Part shown: piece after piece, positions 25,201 through 35,648 of the stretch | Position numbering within the stretch: position 1 is the first letter of the stretch | How the letters are laid out: each line of letters begins with the position of its first letter | Origin: Neospora caninum Liverpool | Lineage: Eukaryota; Apicomplexa; Conoidasida; Eucoccidiorida; Sarcocystidae | NCBI RefSeq assembly: GCF_000208865.1 | Contig: NC_018394.1 | Span: forward strand, 4,033,797 to 4,097,796 | Direction of reading: 5' to 3' | DNA: 64,000 nucleotides | Translations under genes and position numbers: made by a program | Notes under the pieces: generated by a model | The model's input: only the letters and a program-made list of their open reading frames with translations | Databases searched by the model: none | Told to the model about the DNA's origin: nothing

Positions 25201-25463
25201 TATATGTATATATATCTGCGTGCATAGCGTTGTTATTGTTTGAAGAGATATGAAGAGCTGTTGCTGCTTGAGCATTCTGTGCGCATCGCCTTTTTTTGTG
25301 CAGCGAAGGGATTCTCTCTGAGGGCCCTGCCGTCCGGCTCTTGCCTGTGTCGACGCTTGACCTTCGAGGCCTTTTCGCGAGCTTCGACGATAGAGAAGCT
25401 GTCAGAAGGCTGATAACTGCCGTGGTTGACCGTTACTTTCTTGATCCGCAGACGCCGAAATAG
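11845..25463 (+). CDS. Giant alpha-helical-repeat protein, RAP/HPR-like, putative organelle RNA-binding factor
   Basis: Fifteen exons join in phase: 11845-15773, 16130-16273, 16477-16555, 16876-17007, 17846-17923, 18403-18981, 19271-19967, 20397-20582, 20803-21020, 21405-21834, 22297-22397, 22927-23637, 23790-24513, 24717-25005, 25304-25463 (TAG), giving about 2,818 residues. Both edges of exon 13 are the least certain; 23845 is a better-looking acceptor but breaks the frame. Exon 1 starts at an ATG and is Ser/Arg-rich. From about residue 1200 there are short Leu/Ala helical repeats, for example QSIVLLLSALSRS, FAVLSGALKQRAHQL, QQIAMGLHALSLGHPSV, HVRLVLATLSRS and LSFATLLDLLADLLTLSL. The spacing and the VLxALSRS pattern resemble apicomplexan RAP-domain (heptatricopeptide) proteins, which bind organelle RNAs. 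I do not see a clear RAP domain; HGWRVVSVAG in exon 13 is only suggestive. Exons 2-4 are short and read well only in the chosen frame. Function is inferred; two adjacent genes cannot be fully excluded. Confidence 0.62.
15907..16041. repeat. (TTC)n tracts in intron 1 of helical-repeat gene
   Basis: Three blocks of TTC triplets broken by TTCTCTTC interruptions lie in the first intron (15774-16129). The tract may add to the polypyrimidine character upstream of the acceptor at 16129. It encodes only Ser or Phe polymers and is not coding. Confidence 0.92.
17987..18126 (+). pseudogene. Nuclear mitochondrial insertion (NUMT): cox1 N-terminal fragment
   Basis: Within intron 5 of the helical-repeat gene (17924-18402), the plus strand reads ITGVTISILGTLMSL (17987-18031). 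After a frame change it continues as VRFGLYSSGSRIICTQT and then TTYNVTVTLHGLN, to about 18126. This matches the conserved N-terminal region of apicomplexan cytochrome c oxidase subunit I (Plasmodium has LYSSGNRIICTQT...STYN..ITLHG). The frame break, substitutions after LHGLN and location in a nuclear intron show a dead insertion. Toxoplasma nuclear DNA is known to carry many such mitochondrial fragments. The ends are approximate. Confidence 0.85.
25140..25220. repeat. (TA)n microsatellite in last intron of helical-repeat gene
   Basis: A pure TA run followed by TATATGTA units lies in the final intron (25006-25303). Noncoding. Confidence 0.9.
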
Positions 25464-28400
25464 ACATTTGACTCCCTTTCTCCATGCCTCCACTTCTCTT
25501 CCAAGTGTTAACACTCTGCTCTTCCGGCAAAAAAGGGAAAACGCAACTTCTAGGTCTCCAGATGCGCGCGCATATCTACACATATTTGATGCACACCTGT
25601 ATCTGGAGGGTGACTCCGGCGCGAGAGACGCACACATTCCGGGGATGAATCGCGTTTTTCGAATCGCTTGAATTTTAATCGGCTAGGTATTTGTCAAACT
25701 TTATTTCATGGGCCGGTGCGCCTGTTTGGCTCTCCAGCCGCACCAGAACATTCGCTTTTCTCCTCTCTTAATGAACTGTTTCAGTTTTCAAAGGCACGAG
25801 CACCTGGCGACATGCATCTGCAGGCCTCTTTTCCGTTCGTTTTCCCCGCATGTTTTGTTCCCGTCGCTCCTCCTGTAGGCTTCGTTTTCAGTCGTTTTCC
25901 CCGCTCTCTACACCACGTAAACCGCGCCCCGCGCGCTGAAGCACATGTCACTGGAGAGTCCTTCTTAGCTGGGAATTCCCTGGTAGGAGAGTCGGATTTC
26001 TCTTTGAAGCGCAAGACGCGTGCACAAGATTCTCTGGCGAGAGAAACGGGTCGCGCGATCTGGACGATCATGGACGCTCACCAAGACACCCGAGAACTGT
26101 GGGCTGTTCTTAGTTGGGAGTGCAGTCGGATGTGCGTTCTGGGGGGTTGCCTGAGAACGACAGAAATCGCCTTTTTCCTGCCTGGCGAGTGTACGTGTCG
26201 ACTCGGACATAAACGCGTGAAAACCCCTCCGGAAGCGAGGCAGAAAGCGAGACCGGTGCGTGCGCACGCCTACGGGGAAAGCGGCGCAGACCAGCCGCTC
26301 CTGCCGGCTACGGTTTCTCCATAGCCTCAGTGGAGACAAAAAGTGGGGGAGACACCCTCTCACGCGCACTCCAAAAAGGAAAAGAAGCTTATGCAGGCAC
26401 GCGGAAAGACGCCTACGTTGCGGCATGGCGATGGCGACTTGAGACGCCAGAGCGGAAACGCAAATGGAGAGCGCACGCGAGGAAGAAACGGAGCGCCTCG
26501 AGGCAGAGACAGGAGACAACGTAGACAAAAACGGGGGGGGAAAGGCGCGACGGGAGACGAAGCAGCAGCCACACAGCGCAAAGAGCGAAACAACCCACAC
26601 GCAAGAGACGGTCCTTACACACGAGAGTTGTCGAGAAGAAAAAGCCCGGAACACGGAACATCGATGGATAAGCGTTTGAAGCATCTGCATACTTATCAAG
26701 ATGCACACATATATATACGTGTACCAATAGATATATAGACATATGCATATCATCTGTGTGCCTATCTGCGTATGTGTGCATGGATAGACAGCCAGGGAAA
26801 CCAGAGAAGAAAGAGATGAAAACGAACTTCGCCAAAGGAGCTCTCCCCTACACGGCCGGTCTCGGAAGAAAGTGTTTTTTCTCGCAAGTCAAGCGCCATC
26901 GACGCCGGCGCCTCTCGCCCGCGCTGCCACATCGCGTTCGGTAGACACCCCGCCATCCACAAGCATACTACCGGGCATGCGGCTGGATGTCTGAGGGTAC
27001 ACGTACAAATCGATAGATATTTTGTGTATGCATTTGCATTTCCCGGCCCCTGTTCAGGTGGATAGGAAGGCTCTGTAGGCATAGACCCTCATCGCCAGCG
27101 AAATCCGTTACTCTACACATTTGTATCGACACATACATACAACGGTTGCTGAGGCGACTGTGGACAGAGAGAAACCGTTGGTTTGCGCATCCCTGGAGCA
27201 TCCACCAATCGCGTTTTTTAAACGGTTGACTTCTCTCTGTCTCGCGTTGTCTTTTCCAGTTCTCGCGCCGCCTCTCTCGAGTGCACTTTTCGCCCTTCAG
27301 AGAACGAGAATTCCAGCTGGGTCTTCTTTCTTCGCTCCTCGTCTTCTCTTTCTTCTTTTCTTCCGATTTCTCGGGCGTCTTTGCTCGAGCCGCCTCCACT
27401 GTCTTTCGAGAGAAACGAGAGCGAAAGGAAAGAGAAAAGGCGAGAAGGCGAACGAGAAGAGGGTCGGAGGCGAGAACAAGAGGGAAACGGAGAGAGCGCC
27501 AGGTGACACAGCGCGACAACGGAGATCGGGCAGCCAGGGAGAAGAACGCGCCCGAAAGATACAAACACTGAATGAAAACGCAGCAGAAATTTACGGAACC
27601 GGAATTGACAACGAAAAACACAGCACTTTTTGAAGGAACAGAGAGGATGGACCTAGCACTTGACACCGCGCTCTCTGCACGTCCGTCACGCGCAAGCACC
27701 TGAGGAAAGACGCACTCCACCACTAGCCCAGACTTCCTGAAACGCTTCTCTCTTCTTTCCTGTTCCTTCTCTCTTGGCCACTTTGTGCCTTTCGTCTCCG
27801 CTATTCTTCTCGTCCTCTCCTTTGCTCTTTCTTCTCTTTTTCTCGCCTCATCTTCGAGAGGCAAATCGCCGACGTGGCGACGATGAAACAGAGCGCCATC
27901 TCTCCCGGCGGCCGCCTCGGTCTCTTCTGCAAAAAAAAAGCGAGACAGAAAACGAGAGAACTGACCACAGCCGTTTCTCTGGGAGAAGAAGCCTAAAAGC
28001 CTGACACAGTAGGACCAAGAAACTTTTTCCTTCCTGTAGGGTGATCTAGAAGTATCAGCAGCCACACGAGGAACTCAGCAAGCAATAGACGATGTAGCAG
28101 ATGGAAACAAGGACAGGTCAAGCAGCCTTCAGTAGAGAAGAGCACAACACTCATAACAGACATCACCACTGCACAAGTCATCTCGTCGGTATCCAAGGTG
28201 AACAAAAAGACTCCCTACACTCGCAGAGAGGAGACTGGCATGCCTCTGCATGCATCGAAGTCGGCACAAAGGTGTCTGGCCATATGCATCCCTGTACACC
28301 CCCAAGTGTTTGAAGGTTCCAGGGAGATACAAAAGAAGTGCAAGTAAAGAAAGCCATCCGTGCATTGTAGACATGACGCATCTTTCTCTGAGGCAAAACG

Positions 28401-29280
28401 TTCCTGTCTCGCCGCAAAGCATCGCCAGACAAGGTCTTCCGCGAGAAGCGAGGACGCGACAGAGACGCGGGAAATTCTCAAAAACACTCACGACCGGGAT
28501 TTGTCGCGCATCCCGCGCTCTCTCTCTCGGCCCCCGTTGCCTTCAAAGCCCGGAGAGCGCCCGCGCACGCCGTCACCGTAGCCCCGTCGCGAGGATCTGG
28601 TCAGGGAAAAGAAGCGAAGGGAAAGACAGCGACAACACTCGTTCTCAGCATTCGCACACCTTGACGCCGAAACACAGAACGGCTTCCCGCACACAAAACC
28701 CCTCTGGAAATTGACAAGAAGGCCTGTCACTCACAACCACTGGTATATTTACACATACATATCTATACACGTATATGTACATATATACATATATATATAT
28801 ATGTAGGCGATATAGGCGCATATAGACAGAAAAACTCTGTTTCTGTGTGAATGGGAAGCATGTGTGTCGACGCATGTCTCTCATCTCGCCCCCGCCTCGA
28901 GTGCCCTTTTCTGGGCGCTCCCCTTTGCCGATTCTCCCCTTTCTCTGAGAAGGATTTTGCAGCTGAGAACCCCTTCTGTTCAAAAAAACCCAGGCCTAAC
29001 ACTGCAGAAGAAAGCCCCTGCTTGGCCACGCGCACGCGCCTCGATCGACCGCCATTTCTTCTTCTTTCCACTCTGCCTTTTCGGCTTGTATACGAGAAGA
29101 CCGCGCACGCGTCTCCAGCTTTGGAAACACCTGTGTTTTCTTTCTTCACAGGCACAAGCATACACACACTCAACGCTCTCCCTCCCTTTCTCTCCCTTTC
29201 TCTGCCTTTCTCTCTCTTTCCCTTCACATCTCTCTCCGTTCTCTAGCTTTGTGTGGACGTGTCGATTCCTCGTTCTTTTC
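25464..29280. other. Intergenic region between convergent gene ends
   Basis: About 3.8 kb lies between the stop of the helical-repeat gene (25463) and the stop of the Tra2-like gene (29281, minus strand). It should contain both 3' UTRs. Small TA-rich tracts occur at about 26705-26745 and 28740-28805. Longer open frames (for example about 25965-26753 and 26968-28065 on the minus strand) have biased composition and no motifs, so I do not call them genes. About 28140-28330 lacks the usual purine/pyrimidine bias but carries nothing recognisable. A noncoding transcript is possible. Confidence 0.55.
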
Positions 29281-31295
29281 TCACACTTCGTCGAGTCTGG
29301 CGTCGTAGTAGGGCGGCCCCCCTGCTCTGCGCTCCGGGTAGCCGTCTCGGTCTCGAGGCAGCCCCCGTTCGTCGAGGAATCCGTCGCTGCCGCTGTCTCC
29401 GCGGCGGTAGTCTCTTCCCCTCTCTCTGCCTCGGTACTCTCTGTCTCGGTTCCACTCCTCGCGACTGGCTGCGCTAGCAGATCTGTGCACGCCCCGCCGG
29501 TCTAGACGCTCTCGGCGGTCGCCCTCGTAGGCGGGCACCATTCTCGGATCCATCAGGTACGGCGCAGAGCCGAAGAAGCCAGGGAAAAAGTCGCCCTCTT
29601 CGCTCGCGCGCCCCGGTCGGCATGGGTCTCGCGAGAAGGCGTCGCCGCGAAAGAACTCGTAGGGCGTCCCGTGAAACGCGTACGGATCAGCTCGACCAGC
29701 GAAGCCGTACATCGGAGGCAGCCAGGCGGAAGGCGCTGCGCTTCGTGCCATGAATCGCGAAGGACTGCCGGCGGATCGTGAGGCGTAGGACGCAGCCGGG
29801 TGACCGTTCTCGCGACTTGAACCCCCGCGGCCGCAAGCGCGCGCAGGGAATTCCCGCGAGGATCCAGGCGCAACCGCGTAGTACGGCAAGAAGCCAGGGC
29901 GCAGACGGCCCGACTTGTCGTACTTCACACTCGCTCCTAGAAGAGAGAGGAAAAGAGTCGGGAGAGGAAGCGGGGGCTGAGAGGCACAGCGAGAGAAGTG
30001 AGTCGACCCAAGGGAAGCGAGAAAAGAGGAGAGAGAACAGAGCAGAGAAAAGAGAGGAGCGAGAAAAGAGAGGAGCATGCGGACGCGAAGAGAAAGGGAG
30101 AGAGCCGCAGGGGGCGAAGAACGCGCGAGAGCAGGGAGACGCGGGACCACCACCGATACGGAGCATAGCATCAGCGCGACACAAAGACGAGGGAGAGATG
30201 ACGCATGCCAAAGAGCGGAGAGGACAAGAGCATTTTCGAAGGCATTTCAGCGGCAAACGAGACGGCGCCGCAAAAGGCGTGTACCTGGCGGTCCTTTGTA
30301 GTATCCCGGCGTGGGCTGATGGGGTCGGTTGCGTTTCGCGCGTTCGATTCGGAGGGGTTTTTTCGAGTCTCCAGGAAACACCTTCCCGTCGAGACGCTCA
30401 ATCGCCTCTTGCAACTTGGACGGATCGCGCAAGGACACAAATGCGAAGCCTCGCGACTCGCTGTGAAAGAACCAAAACACAACGTTCGTTGAGACACATG
30501 CAACATTTATATAAACATAGATGTATACATGAACGTAAACGTATGTATTTTGCAAGCGCAAGACGACTCTGCACGTCGCAAAGTGTTCAGAGGGGAAGGA
30601 GCTTACCGAGTAACGGGGTTGCTGACGATTCGGCAGTCCTGGACCTCCGCGACATCGTCGAAGATTCGCCGAATCTCCGCGACGGAAATGCGCGACGGGA
30701 GATTGGAGACATAAAGCGTTTTGGCTGAGTAACAGACAAGAGACAAAAACGCTGGGTTGGCCAGTGCACACACGGGGGTTCAGACAGTCCCCCCCCCCCC
30801 CCCCCCCGAGGCAGAGACAAGTTGTCGCGCTGGCCCCCAAAAAACTGCAGGAAATGCACGGGAAAAGGAGGGGGAAAAGGGCGATGTGGGCTCTCGAGAG
30901 AAGACCCGCGCGGAGTTTGCGAGAAAAGACCGACCCCAAAGAGAAGAAGGCGCGCGAGGGACGAGGCGGAAGTCCCCCCGAAAGAAAGAGACCGCCCATT
31001 TTGGAGTCAAGACGTGTAGTGACACTACTTCGAGGTACACGCGGAGACATGGCGTCTGAGAGGAGAAAGCGAAAGAAGAGAAGCAAAGAACGGCGAGAAG
31101 AACCGGATGGATACACTGGACGCTTTCTGCTGTGAGCTTGTTTCTTCTCTCTGTCGGCCGTGCGCCTGAAGTCTTACTCGCGCCTTCGATTCCCTCGCCC
31201 TCGTCGCCGCTGAGGCATTCCGGTTTCTCCTCCTTCGCTTCTTCTCTGCTCTCACAGCTGGGGCCTCGGCCCTGAGAATCCATGAGCTCGTCCAT
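29281..31295 (-). CDS. Tra2-like RRM splicing factor
   Basis: Four exons on the minus strand: 31295-31178, 30724-30607, 30460-30285, 29936-29281 (TGA). All phases agree; 355 residues. An acidic N-terminus (MDELMDSQGRG...) leads into a single RRM at about residues 41-118. RNP2 is LYVSNL (43-48) and RNP1 is RGFAFVSL (82-89). Directly after the RRM comes AKRNRPHQPTPGYYKGPPG. The PTPGxYxG linker is a hallmark of the Transformer-2 family of SR splicing regulators, which bind purine-rich exonic enhancers. The C-terminal 215 residues are rich in Arg, Asp, Gly and Tyr with RDRE/RDYRRG runs and hydrophobic aromatic patches, rather than a pure RS domain. No N-terminal RS domain is seen. The frame stays open upstream of the chosen ATG, past a possible acceptor, so an extra 5' exon may exist. 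RRM identity is certain; Tra2 subfamily is likely. Confidence 0.85.
30789..30807. repeat. Homopolymer C19 run in Tra2-like intron 1
   Basis: Nineteen consecutive C bases on the plus strand, so a G run in the sense pre-mRNA, lie about 65 bases upstream of the exon 2 acceptor of the Tra2-like gene. Confidence 0.95.
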
Positions 31296-31789
31296 CCTCT
31301 TCTGCGATTTTTTCGAAAAAACAAACACTCCTCTGGCGGTGGCGCTTCTTCGGCTCTTCTCCCCGGGCTGTGGATTTGTGCTCCGCGAGAGACAGCAAAT
31401 GAGGGGACAGGGCGGCAGGGAGACGCGACAACGAAGCGAAGACGGGAAGAGAAGTGAGAAGCGACAGGAGAGACAGCGGAAAGACTTGAGAAGAGAGCGA
31501 AGAGCTTCAAAACAGCCGAGAGAACAGAACAGGAAGAATGTCAGTTGCTCGGCGAAGGTTCCGGTCTTTTCGATGGACGAGGCGCTTGCCGCCACGCCGA
31601 AGGGCGGTGGAGACCGACACGCAGAGACACGAAGGCAAGAAAAGGGAGGAATACGATCAAACGAATTTTCGCAAAAGCTGGAGTGTACAGGCAGCTGCGG
31701 AGAACGCCCAGAGTTGCCTTTGTTTGACAAAAAACGAACCTCCAAGCGCGACCAAGGAGGGACACAGAGAAGGACGAACGCGAGAGAGA

Positions 31790-31859
31790 AAGGAGATAGA
31801 GGGAGGGAAGCGAGAGAAAGGAGGTAGAGGGAGGAAAGCGAGAGAAAGGAGATAGAGGG
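31790..31859. repeat. Imperfect 30-bp tandem repeat
   Basis: Just over two copies of a GGAGATAGAGGGAGGGAAGC-type purine unit, each followed by GAGAGAAA, lie head to tail upstream of the Tra2-like gene. A minisatellite-like feature with no coding role seen. Confidence 0.8.
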
Positions 31860-32951
31860 ACCCGGAGAAGGGGGATTTGCGTCGTGGGCGTTTGTGCTTC
31901 CTGTTTCAGACGCGGCACGAACAGCGATCGAGGAAGCAGCGAGAGTGCACTCTCTTCTCGCGGTGGGTGCCTGCGGGTTCTCTGCTTGGGAGATTTCCCG
32001 TCAGTTTGTCCCAAAACGCCTCTGGAGACTGTTCTCGCGGGAGAGACAGCAAAGAAGGAGAAAAGGCTGTTGTGAGCTGCAAGTGCAGAGACAGCGAGAA
32101 AGAAGAAAAGGACGGAAAGTCTTCCCCGCGCTCTCTCCTGCGAAAAGATGGCCCATCTCCCAACGCATCTTTGCTCCGCAGTGCCCAACGAAGCCGAGAG
32201 GACAGGAAGATTAAAAGAGAGAGGGAAAAGAGACGAAAAGAAACGCGGAAGAGCCAGGGGAAAGAGAGTCGCTCTTACCTTCGCTTTCCTTCAACTTCTC
32301 CGATTCTCCGTCCCCGCCCCCCTCTGGGCAAAAGGGGAGAATGTGCATGCCATGTGTTGACGAGAGAGAGAAGACAGGTAGAGGGGAAGCAAAAGAAACC
32401 GGAAGAGAGTCTCGTGTCCGGCGATGCTGACGAATCGTGGGATCAACCAGAGAAGATTGGTAGAGCTGGGGAAAGACAGGGAAGACCAGAGGATAGGAAA
32501 GCATTTGAATGTCGATCGGCGTTCTTGAAGAAATGAATAAAAGGCGACAAAGAAAATGAAGTGTAGAGTGAGAACACATATTGCCGCATCGAGGTCGTCC
32601 TCATGAAACAAGCGCGTCGACTTTGGTCCAAAAAACTTGTTTGCGTTTGTGCACCGCAATACTCTTCTGTTCAGTCTGAAAGCGGAGAGGTCTTTCAGAG
32701 GGTAACGTGAAATCTTTCTGCTGCTCACGATCCCTACAAAAAAAAACGGCATTCTCATATACCCAATGGAGACTTGCGCTACGAGAACAGCCGAGATGAA
32801 TATATATATATATATATATGGCTATATATGTGTAAGTATTATGTATGTATATGTGCATCTCTGCATATACACATAGGTGCATAGAGAGACACTGTACCGG
32901 TACAAATGAAATACAAACATCGATACACAGAACAGGTGACGCACCTATGCC

Positions 32952-32986
<35 letters not shown>

Positions 32987-33597
32987 TTATTTGTGGTGTT
33001 GCAGGTGGTCTGGCGTACATCCACACACATGCGTGGCGTGAATCTTGTGGCATTTCAGCCCATCTCGAGCCGCCGGACCGTTCAGTTGTGAGAAAAAGGT
33101 TTTCGAGTTTTCTGCTCGGGATCAGCAACCCAAGAGAGCGAAGAAAAATGCGAAGGTCCGTTTTCGCGGAAACGGCAGAGGAGGCGCTTCTGCGAGGCCT
33201 TGTCGACTCTGGAAAAATCGACTGCCAAGCCTGAAACGATGGGGAATATGATGTATCGGTGCGCATGCAAATGCTCCAGAGTCCATTTTCACTTGTCCTC
33301 GCAAATGAATATCGTGTTTTTTTTCTCGTGCGACTGGGCGGGGATTTGACGACAAAGCGCGTGCGACGGAGGCGCCACGCACAAGGGAAGCGGCAGACTC
33401 TTCTTAGAGCCCTCCTCGTTCTGCGATCCTTCTGATGGACGTAAACCGTTCGAGCGAGGCTGGTGCGTCGTTTTTGTCTTTGTGAAGAGTTTTCGCGTTT
33501 CTCGCGTTAAGAGCTTTGCTCCTCTCTAACGAAACCGTTCTCTCCCCTACACGCCACAACGTTAGTGGTGTACATCCACCATAAACCACTCCGTTGA

Positions 33598-33668
33598 ATA
33601 ACTGGAACCCTACATTCAGAATCCTAAGTACTTCAATGTCTCTGATTTGAACAGTTCTGGATCGTGGA
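33598..33668 (+). pseudogene. Second NUMT: decayed cox1 5' fragment
   Basis: This stretch aligns base by base with the start of the cox1-like insertion at 17987. Shared blocks include ATAACTGGA, ATCCTA-GTACT, AATGTCTCTG and ACAGTTCTGGATCG, with several substitutions and a deletion of about 9 bp. It therefore represents the same mitochondrial segment, more degraded. It lies about 700 bp beyond the helicase stop codon. The assignment rests on similarity to the other copy; on its own it would not be recognisable as protein. Confidence 0.7.
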
Positions 33669-34350
33669 AACGCACCCCTGGGACACTCTGTGTCGCCCGC
33701 AACAATGAATCACTCTCCGTCTTCTCTTTCTTGCTCACAACACTTGCCTCGCCTCTCTACGAGAGACGGAGTCGTCTCAAGCCTGTTAAGAATCGCTTTT
33801 CCTTTACGAGTGGCTTCGTGGCGCCCGAAGCTAAAATCCACGGAAAAGGCAGTCGGCAGAAAGACCCAGGAATCCCTTTCGATCAGGTGTCTGTACGCAT
33901 CTCTGTCACTCCAGTCACGCATGCAACGTTTTCTTCGAAGACCTCCTTCTGTTTTCTCTCTTCTTCCTGCATTTCATCTGAGTCGCCACGGTGTTCAGGA
34001 AGTTCCACCAGCTGTAGACTCCCGGGTGTCAACAACCGTTTGTGGCAGTCGTCTACCGCTTCTCGATTTCTATCTCTCCATCTTCTCGTTTTTCCTCTTT
34101 CTCGCTTTGTCCTCCCTCTTCTGCCTCTCTTTCCTCTGGCAGATACGCCGCACCTCCAGGGCCGGTTCCCTCTCCACTTCCAGGTTTATTTTCCCAAAAA
34201 TCGCTGTCTTCCGGTCTCCGCCTTCGTTTTCACGCCCCTGGTGCGTTTTCGTCCTGGCCCGTGCCGCCCGCGCAGCTTCTTTCCGGTCTTTTCACTCTCC
34301 GTTTTCCCTGCCTTTTTACCTCCCCCCTTCCCCGCTTGCCCGGCCTACGT

Positions 34351-35617
34351 TTACAGCTTGTGTCCTTCGAATTCCACCAGCGTTTTGACCACGGAGGACA
34401 GCTCTCTGCGCAGTCTCTCGCCTTCCTCTCCCTCGAACAACCCTGCGCGGGAACCGAAGACGTGCGAAGCAGAGGAAAGGCCAGAGGCAGCAGAGCCAGA
34501 AGATCCAGCAGATCCCGCAGAGGCGCAAACCAGGTTCGCTGTGTCGCCGTTTCTTGGGCGCGGTAGACTGCGGCCGTTCCGGAGCGCGCCTCTTTTCAGG
34601 ACGCGAGCAAACCAGTCGTCAAGAAGCAAAGAAAAGACGCTTTTCAGGGTTCGGATGTAACTGCCGACCAAGCCGGGGCACCGGAGGTCGATCCACCCGT
34701 CCAGGCGCAGCAGGCCGCGCGCTCCGAGCACTTCGATCTCGCAGCCTGGAACGCGCACACAGACCGGGCGGGAGAGCGAAAGTTGAGGGAGAGCGAAAGT
34801 TGAGGGAGAGGGCGAGCGCCAGGAACGGAGAAGAGAAGGCGAAAACTGACAGAGAGGGAGAAGGCGCAGAAGCGGACGAGGAGAGGGAGGGGAAGACCGA
34901 AACTGAGGAGAGAGAAGGCGAGAGAAAGGTACAAACAAGGGGGGGCTGGACGAGACAAAAGACAGGATGCGGGAGACAATCTGTCGGAGATTTGCAGCGA
35001 GTGAACGGCAGAGCTGCACAAAGAAAGACGGCGGAGACAGCGAGAGAGGCTCGCGACTCACAAGAAAGAAGGATGAGAGCAAAGACAGAGACTGTCGAGA
35101 CTTCCTTGATGAACGGCTTGGACGTTTGCACTTTCTCGAGGAAAGCCACCCACTGCGTCTCGAGGCGGTTGCTGCCAAAGTTAATGCTCGAGGGGTGAAT
35201 GAAAACTCTGGGGACAGCAGGAAGAAGGAGCGGAAAAGGCAACAGAGCGCCTCCAGTCAAGAGACACTCTCAGGGGCGTGTGATACGAAGGAGAAACGCG
35301 CAGAGAGCGAAAACGAGAAGGGAAGTTACAGAAGCTGCAAATCGCCTATGAACCTACACCCTGGCTTCCAACAGTGGAGTGACCACTACACGTATTTACA
35401 TGTACATAGATGCATGTAGAAACAGAAAATATACATATTTATATGTACATATTTATACGCATCTACATGCGCCGATGAAACGCAAACGTCTGCTTCCTCC
35501 AACATGCGAGCATGCACACTCTTCAGGAGTCGAGGGGACGAAAGAAATAGTTTGACCAGTCCGGAGATAAAAATGGTGGATGCAGGCTCATAACACAGTG
35601 TACAAATACCTAGGCCC

Positions 35618-35648
<31 letters not shown>

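Larger units (their letters stand above)
31296..34350. other. Intergenic region upstream of Tra2-like gene and downstream of DHX helicase
   Basis: Both flanking genes are on the minus strand, so this 3 kb holds the helicase 3' UTR and the promoter and 5' UTR of the Tra2-like gene. It includes an imperfect tandem repeat of about 30 bp (31790-31859), TA tracts (32797-32830, 32957-32985) and a cox1-derived insertion (33598-33668). Open frames such as 33647-34660 plus are composition artefacts; the end of that one lies on the antisense of the last helicase exon. No further gene is supported. Confidence 0.6.

Noticed and set aside
26968..28065. Minus-strand open frame of about 365 codons in a convergent intergenic region
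   Set aside because: It has charged and Phe/Ser-rich low complexity, no recognisable domain and no consistent splice partners.
28205..28262. Apparent similarity to 49915-49975 (shared GACTCCCTACAC and CTGCATGCATCGA)
   Set aside because: The shared words are short and separated by unalignable sequence, so this is too weak to call a dispersed repeat by eye.
33647..34660. Plus-strand open frame of about 337 codons
   Set aside because: Its latter part is antisense to the last helicase exon and the rest is biased 3' flanking DNA; no motif.
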